A stretch of 33,710 bases of DNA from a virus, in the IMG/VR virus record IMGVR_UViG_3300044616_000369, positions 1 to 33,710 of that record; one strand, 5' to 3'. Shown one piece after another: positions 30,847 to 33,710 of this stretch. Numbering within the stretch: the stretch's first letter is position 1; every line of letters begins with the position of its first letter. The position numbers were made by a program, and so were the translations under genes. The notes beneath the pieces are model-generated. The model ran no database searches and was not told where the DNA came from. It worked only from the letters and a program-made list of their open reading frames with translations.

Positions 30847-31542
30847 CTACTTGTTCTTATTGACTGTGTTCTCCCCTATTAAGGTAGGGGTAACGTCTAT
30901 TACGCTGTGTTCTATAGCTTTGGCCTCACGAGCCTGCGCCGTTAAATCCATAAGCACACGCGCTGCTGTAGCGCCTATATCTGCTGTGACTTCAACGCTT
31001 TGCTTCTCACCATATTTCTTGGGAGCCAGCTTAGCTGCACGCCATTGACGCGCCCAGATACGCAGCTTGACGACGTTGTGATCCTCTGGCGTCGCTAGAT
31101 CAGCCATTTCAACGATGTCGTCGGCTGTAACCTCTTGCTGAGCCTCGCGCGCCTGCGCGATAGCTATCCGAACGTCTTCGTTCCTCTGCATCTCCAGATA
31201 GACTTCCTGCCATCTCGGCATGTCTATCGGTTCGCATATCTGCTTGATTGACAGTCCCTCTGTCAGCTCATCACAGACGCGCTGGAGTATGCCTTCCTCA
31301 TAAATGGTAGGACGCTTACGATTAGGATGCCAAACGCTATCAGTGGGCTTCTCTGCCTCGTTACCGGCGTTCTTGGCTACCTTGCTAACCCTAGCTGGCT
31401 TTGCTTCACCCTTGGCGATTAGCAGCGCTTCGTCTAGCCCGCCTTTGATCTTCTCAAAAGCCTGAGAGCGCTTGCCGGTATTTCTATCCTTAACGCTTAC
31501 CGGCTTCTTAGCTTTCCGGGCTGAATTAGCCTCGCCAGCCAT
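30847..31542 (-). CDS. terS: Terminase small subunit
   Basis: A 231-aa protein from ATG 31542; the longer frame to 31605 would need a TTG start. The N-terminal third is basic and disordered-looking (ANSARKAKKPVSVKDRNTGK). A DNA-binding HTH region follows (RVCDELTEGLSIKQICEPID, MPRWQEVYLEM), then the family's central block VTADDIVEMADLATPEDHNV followed by VKLRIWARQWRAAKLAPKKY. The C-terminus binds the large subunit in this family. It recognises the packaging start site. In related phages it lies close to terL; here about 2 kb of other genes separate them. Confidence 0.85.
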   Translation of the reverse strand: MAGEANSARKAKKPVSVKDRNTGKRSQAFEKIKGGLDEALLIAKGEAKPARVSKVAKNAGNEAEKPTDSVWHPNRKRPTIYEEGILQRVCDELTEGLSIKQICEPIDMPRWQEVYLEMQRNEDVRIAIAQAREAQQEVTADDIVEMADLATPEDHNVVKLRIWARQWRAAKLAPKKYGEKQSVEVTADIGATAARVLMDLTAQAREAKAIEHSVIDVTPTLIGENTVNKNK

Positions 31543-31583
31543 ATCTACCTGCACTTGCCAATCCTTTGACGGTTGTTGGCTGA

Positions 31584-31667
31584 ATTGAGCGGCGTCAGAG
31601 GGCAAAATTGTATGTGGCCCGTCTCTGCTTGGGCGCGAAAGCCAGCTCGTTAAGGCCGCCGCTCAAT
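31584..31667. repeat. 11-bp inverted repeat upstream of terS
   Basis: ATTGAGCGGCG (31584-31594) and CGCCGCTCAAT (31657-31667) are perfect inverted copies 62 nt apart, in the noncoding region before the terminase small gene. This could be a binding site for a dimeric protein, such as TerS at a pac/cos site, or a regulator. Confidence 0.45.
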
Positions 31668-31673
31668 GGGCTG

Positions 31674-31709
31674 CAAAAGAAAAACCCGCCGGCATTTCTG
31701 CTAGCGGGT
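31674..31709 (-). terminator. Intrinsic terminator after the early - strand genes
   Basis: On the - strand, ACCCGC (31709-31704) pairs with GCGGGT (31689-31684), with a 2-bp GC/GC inner stem beyond two mismatches, followed by TTTTTCTTTTG. It lies about 105 nt after the secreted repeat-protein gene stop and separates early genes from the packaging genes. Confidence 0.65.
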
Positions 31710-31812
31710 CACATGATTGGAGCCATCGAACCATGTTCGCGCAAATCGCGCGTTACCATTTATGCCTGATTTGCCCGGCCACTGCTATTAACTGCGTCTA
31801 GGCTGTGGACAA

Positions 31813-32052
31813 CTAATGCCTCGGCCCTACCCGCTGAGCGCTGAACACCTCGCCGTTGTTCCCGTAGAAATACGTCGTGTTGCCAGCCTTTAGAGACGTG
31901 CCGACGTTGTTGCCGTCCCGGTCGTAGTAGAACGCCGATGAGCCAGCCGACTGAGCCATGCCAATGTCCTGGCCGTTGTCGCCGTAGAACAGAACCGTCT
32001 CAGCCATTGCCGGCGTCGTCAGCATGGTTAGCGCGATAATCAGCTTACGCAT
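31813..32052 (-). CDS. Secreted repeat protein, 79 aa
   Basis: A clear signal peptide MRKLIIALTMLTTPAMA precedes a likely cut before Glu18. The mature 62 residues consist of about three units of a YG/YD-rich motif: LFYGDNGQDIGMAQSAGSSA, then FYYDRDGNNVGTSLKAGNTT, then YFYGNNGEVFSAQ. Each unit looks like a small beta hairpin, as in short beta-repeat surface proteins. It is probably periplasmic. The start overlaps the XRE gene end by 8 nt and has GAAGG upstream. The function is unknown; an envelope effect in the infected cell is possible. Confidence 0.7.
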   Translation of the reverse strand: MRKLIIALTMLTTPAMAETVLFYGDNGQDIGMAQSAGSSAFYYDRDGNNVGTSLKAGNTTYFYGNNGEVFSAQRVGPRH

Positions 32053-32296
32053 CTACCTTCTCCCGAATGACTAGGTCATAGCCCATTGCGTTGATAACCG
32101 CCTGCAGCTCAGATATGCGCGGATTACGCTCGCCTCGCCGCCATTTACGCATAGCTGACGACGTTACGCCAGCACGTTTTGCCAAATCTTCTTGGCTCCA
32201 TAGCTCTTCGTTCATCTTGCGCCAGATGAAGCGAATGAACGGATGCACAGCTCTATCCTCAACCGGGGGCACTTTCTGGCGCTGATAGAGCTTCAT
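32045..32296 (-). CDS. XRE-family HTH regulator, 83 aa
   Basis: The ATG at 32296 is preferred (GGAGAGAAGGA directly upstream, ATGA overlap with the preceding gene) over a frame extending to 32437. The HTH is WSQEDLAKRAGVTSSAMRKW followed by RRGERNPRISELQAVINAMG, residues about 35-75, a complete helix-turn-helix of the Cro/C1 type. There is no oligomerisation or peptidase domain, so it is Cro-like in size. It probably controls early genes. Its operator is not evident. Confidence 0.85.
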   Translation of the reverse strand: MKLYQRQKVPPVEDRAVHPFIRFIWRKMNEELWSQEDLAKRAGVTSSAMRKWRRGERNPRISELQAVINAMGYDLVIREKVDA

Positions 32297-32562
32297 TCCT
32301 TCTCTCCCAAAGCGGCGCGGGCGGCGTCCGCTGCGGCCAGCCAGCAGCTTTGACGTTCCTCGCCAAGTTCGTCCCATGTCGGCAGCGGCTTTCCGTCGAA
32401 CGTTTTGCCGCCAGCTTGGATGCAGTAAGCGTCCCACATAATTTTAGCCAAAAGCCCACTTGTCATTTCAGACCTCACAAATTTGAGTGTGAATAATTCT
32501 GCCTCAAGTTCCGCGATGCGGGCTTTCAGCGCAGTTATCTTTTGATCTTGATAAAAGCCCAT
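32293..32562 (-). CDS. Small phage protein with N-terminal coiled coil, 89 aa
   Basis: The N-terminal coiled coil is ITALKARIAELEAELFTLKF. The C-terminal block MWDAYCIQAGGKTFDGKPLP followed by TWDELGEERQSCWLAAADAA is a pattern I recall in many small rhizobial prophage proteins of unknown function. The stop overlaps the XRE start (ATGA). GGAG lies upstream of the ATG. It is part of the early microprotein run. Confidence 0.7.
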   Translation of the reverse strand: MGFYQDQKITALKARIAELEAELFTLKFVRSEMTSGLLAKIMWDAYCIQAGGKTFDGKPLPTWDELGEERQSCWLAAADAARAALGEKE

Positions 32563-32564
32563 GC

Positions 32565-32759
32565 CTACTTCTCCACCGTCGCGCGGGCGTCACGCCCTTT
32601 TTCAAACCCGTCCATGTGAGCAATGGTAAGACACTCATTCAAGTCAGACACTTCCGCTTCAAGTTCTTTAATGCGGGCGGCGGCTTCCTTAACCTCATCC
32701 AAGGCATACCGCTTGGCGATTACCTCAAGCCGGGTGATCAGCGCATTGGTGTCAGTCAT
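32565..32759 (-). CDS. Coiled-coil microprotein, 64 aa
   Basis: Mostly a coiled coil (ALDEVKEAAARIKELEAEVS, DLNECLTIAHMDGFEKGR). The ATG overlaps the stop of the 39-aa membrane protein gene (ATGA). Coiled coils occur in both this and the next gene product, so they might interact. The function is unknown. Confidence 0.65.
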   Translation of the reverse strand: MTDTNALITRLEVIAKRYALDEVKEAAARIKELEAEVSDLNECLTIAHMDGFEKGRDARATVEK

Positions 32760-32875
32760 AGCTGCTTCGCCTTCGCCTTCGCCTCAACCCACATGATGAA
32801 CAGGCCAGACGCTAGCCCAAAAGCAAAAAAGCCAAGATACAGCCCGGCGTCAAACACCATCTCCGAATACGTCAT
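32756..32875 (-). CDS. 39-aa single-pass membrane microprotein
   Basis: ATG at 32875, TGA at 32756-32758, overlapping both neighbours by 4 nt (ATGA on each side). The peptide has an acidic N-terminus (MTYSEMVFDAG), one hydrophobic helix (LYLGFFAFGLASGLFIMWV) and a basic tail VEAKAKAKQL encoded by a short GCGAAG repeat. Topology would put the C-terminus in the cytoplasm. The function is unknown; the flanking overlaps support a real gene. Confidence 0.6.
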   Translation of the reverse strand: MTYSEMVFDAGLYLGFFAFGLASGLFIMWVEAKAKAKQL

Positions 32876-33072
32876 TTGCTATCTTTCCGTTCCCGAATAG
32901 CCGCAGCTATCGCCTTACGCCGTTCTGCTAGCTGTATTTTCCCAACCACATACCGGCTCTCTATCGGCCAATCCTCAACCAGCTTGGCGCATAGCTCCCG
33001 CTCATCTTTGCGGATACGTTCCACCAGAGCCTCAAACTCAGGCATGAACAGCCAGTAATTGCCGCCGCTCAT
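32872..33072 (-). CDS. Hypothetical helical phage protein, 66 aa
   Basis: The ATG at 33072 overlaps the preceding stop (ATGA); an internal ATG at 33045 is the alternative. The body FEALVERIRKDERELCAKLV followed by EDWPIESRYVVGKIQLAERR resembles short proteins in rhizobial and other alphaproteobacterial phages, ending in AIAAAIRERK. No function is known. Confidence 0.65.
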   Translation of the reverse strand: MSGGNYWLFMPEFEALVERIRKDERELCAKLVEDWPIESRYVVGKIQLAERRKAIAAAIRERKDSK

Positions 33073-33596
33073 CCTCTCGGCCTTTCCATGAAATCGAGGA
33101 CAACCTCCAAAGCGCTAACAAGAATGCCAAGCACCCAACCGTCACCAGCCCTGCCTTTCGGACAGCCTGCGTTGTAGAACCGCTGAGCCGTTTCATTGAC
33201 GCCACGACCTTCGCCGCAAATTTGGCTCAGGATTGCGTAGCCAGTCTTAGAGGTACCCCTATAGCGCGCCAGTCCATTCAGCCATTGCACGGCCTCTTGT
33301 ACGCGTTCTGGAAGCGGTTCTACTGCGCCACCTCCATCAACGCGGGTGCGTGAGTAGTCGATAGCCTGTTGCTGGCCGATTGCAGCCGCTTCAAACCGCC
33401 GGTTGAACTCCATGCCGGCGATGCGCTGCGCCTCCGTGATCCTGCCCAGATGTGCTAACATCGCGATTGGATGCTCGCGGACGTTGCGGACGATACGCAG
33501 CTTCGCGCCGCGCTCATACGGATCGTCCACGTCATCGACAGCCAGGACAGCCTGCGGATACTGCTGAGCTAGTGAAACTGGTTTCTTACGGCTCAT
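33069..33596 (-). CDS. Unknown early phage protein, 175 aa
   Basis: The core DDPYERGAKLRIVRNVREHP followed by AHLGRITEAQRIAGMEFNRR is a pattern I recall from hypothetical proteins of Hyphomicrobiales phages. The C-terminal half (VQEAVQWLNGLARYRGTSKT, NETAQRFYNAGCPKGRAG) is helical and might contain an HTH-like element, so a DNA-binding or antitermination role is conceivable. It is not assigned. The start and stop are coupled by ATGA to its neighbours. Confidence 0.7.
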   Translation of the reverse strand: MSRKKPVSLAQQYPQAVLAVDDVDDPYERGAKLRIVRNVREHPIAMLAHLGRITEAQRIAGMEFNRRFEAAAIGQQQAIDYSRTRVDGGGAVEPLPERVQEAVQWLNGLARYRGTSKTGYAILSQICGEGRGVNETAQRFYNAGCPKGRAGDGWVLGILVSALEVVLDFMERPRG

Positions 33597-33710
33597 AACG
33601 GCCCCGACATTGCACTCGTCGCCTTTAACTCGGCCATTAACGCTTGGAACCGTTGCTGCATCCGGGCGCGCTCTTCGTCCGAGCGTTCAGGCTTGTCGGA
33701 CGGCGGCGGT
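33593..33710 (-). CDS. Partial gene, C-terminal 38 residues (5' end beyond window)
   Basis: The - strand frame is open from the window edge to a TGA at 33593-33595 that overlaps the next ATG (ATGA). The visible end is PPPSDKPERSDEERARMQQR followed by FQALMAELKATSAMSGPL, a charged helical tail after a Pro-rich linker. The identity cannot be determined from this fragment. The overlap and codon pattern support a real gene. Confidence 0.6.
   Translation of the reverse strand, partial: PPPSDKPERSDEERARMQQRFQALMAELKATSAMSGPL

Noticed and set aside
31684-31780. tRNA-like impression (GTTCGATGG on the - strand)
   Set aside because: No acceptor stem, D-arm or anticodon stem can be folded around it; the left part is a terminator.
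1-33710. CRISPR array, insertion sequence or transposase
   Set aside because: No regularly spaced short repeats and no transposase motifs; repeats found are coding repeats of fibre and virion proteins or short dyads.

Overview
The window is part of the genome of a temperate, short-tailed (podovirus-like) phage or prophage, probably of an alphaproteobacterial (Hyphomicrobiales-like) host. The host guess rests on resemblance of the small early proteins, the spanin pair and the M15 endolysin to proteins I recall from rhizobial phages; it is inference. There are no tail sheath, tube or tape-measure genes. There is a 768-aa portal, a DUF5309/SU10-type capsid protein, an adaptor, a nozzle-like protein and large internal virion proteins, which is the podovirus plan. 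No ribosomal RNA, tRNA, CRISPR array or insertion sequence was found, and no replication genes lie inside the window.

Layout. Left end, + strand (1-2569): the tail of an HNH nuclease gene, three coupled tiny to small genes, an excisionase-like HTH gene overlapping a tyrosine integrase, a noncoding stretch with hairpins (possible attP region), and a LuxR-type HTH regulator. From 2566 to the right end nearly everything is on the - strand and read right to left. Starting at the right, 31813-33710 holds small early-type genes (coiled-coil and membrane microproteins, an XRE regulator, a secreted repeat protein) ending in an intrinsic terminator near 31674-31709. Next comes packaging (terminase small 30847-31542, terminase large 27516-28907, with unknown genes between) and a + strand lipoprotein gene (30051-30482) that interrupts it like a moron. 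Then follow an HNH nuclease, portal, scaffold, capsid, a terminator after the capsid gene, adaptor, an unusually long tail-fibre block (13.4-21.2 kb, with a second - strand HNH nuclease), nozzle, virion muralytic and ejection-type proteins, another terminator (5683-5714), and a lysis cassette (endolysin, lipoprotein, membrane proteins, overlapping spanins, holin candidate). The - strand series ends with a metallophosphoesterase and three small unknown genes.

Genes are packed with NTGA or TAATG/TGATG overlaps, including GTG and TTG starts, so translational coupling is probably the rule. The most notable items are a hairpin that covers the ribosome binding site of the HNH gene behind terL; a tail-fibre protein with ten consecutive glycines followed by eight cysteines in 21 residues; a two-gene module bounded by identical 16-nt A/T tracts; a cluster of GCGTTACC sites inside a small coding gene; a deep out-of-frame overlap of the excisionase-like and integrase genes; and an unknown 254-aa protein coupled to terL. 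I saw no clearly new multi-gene defence or signalling system.
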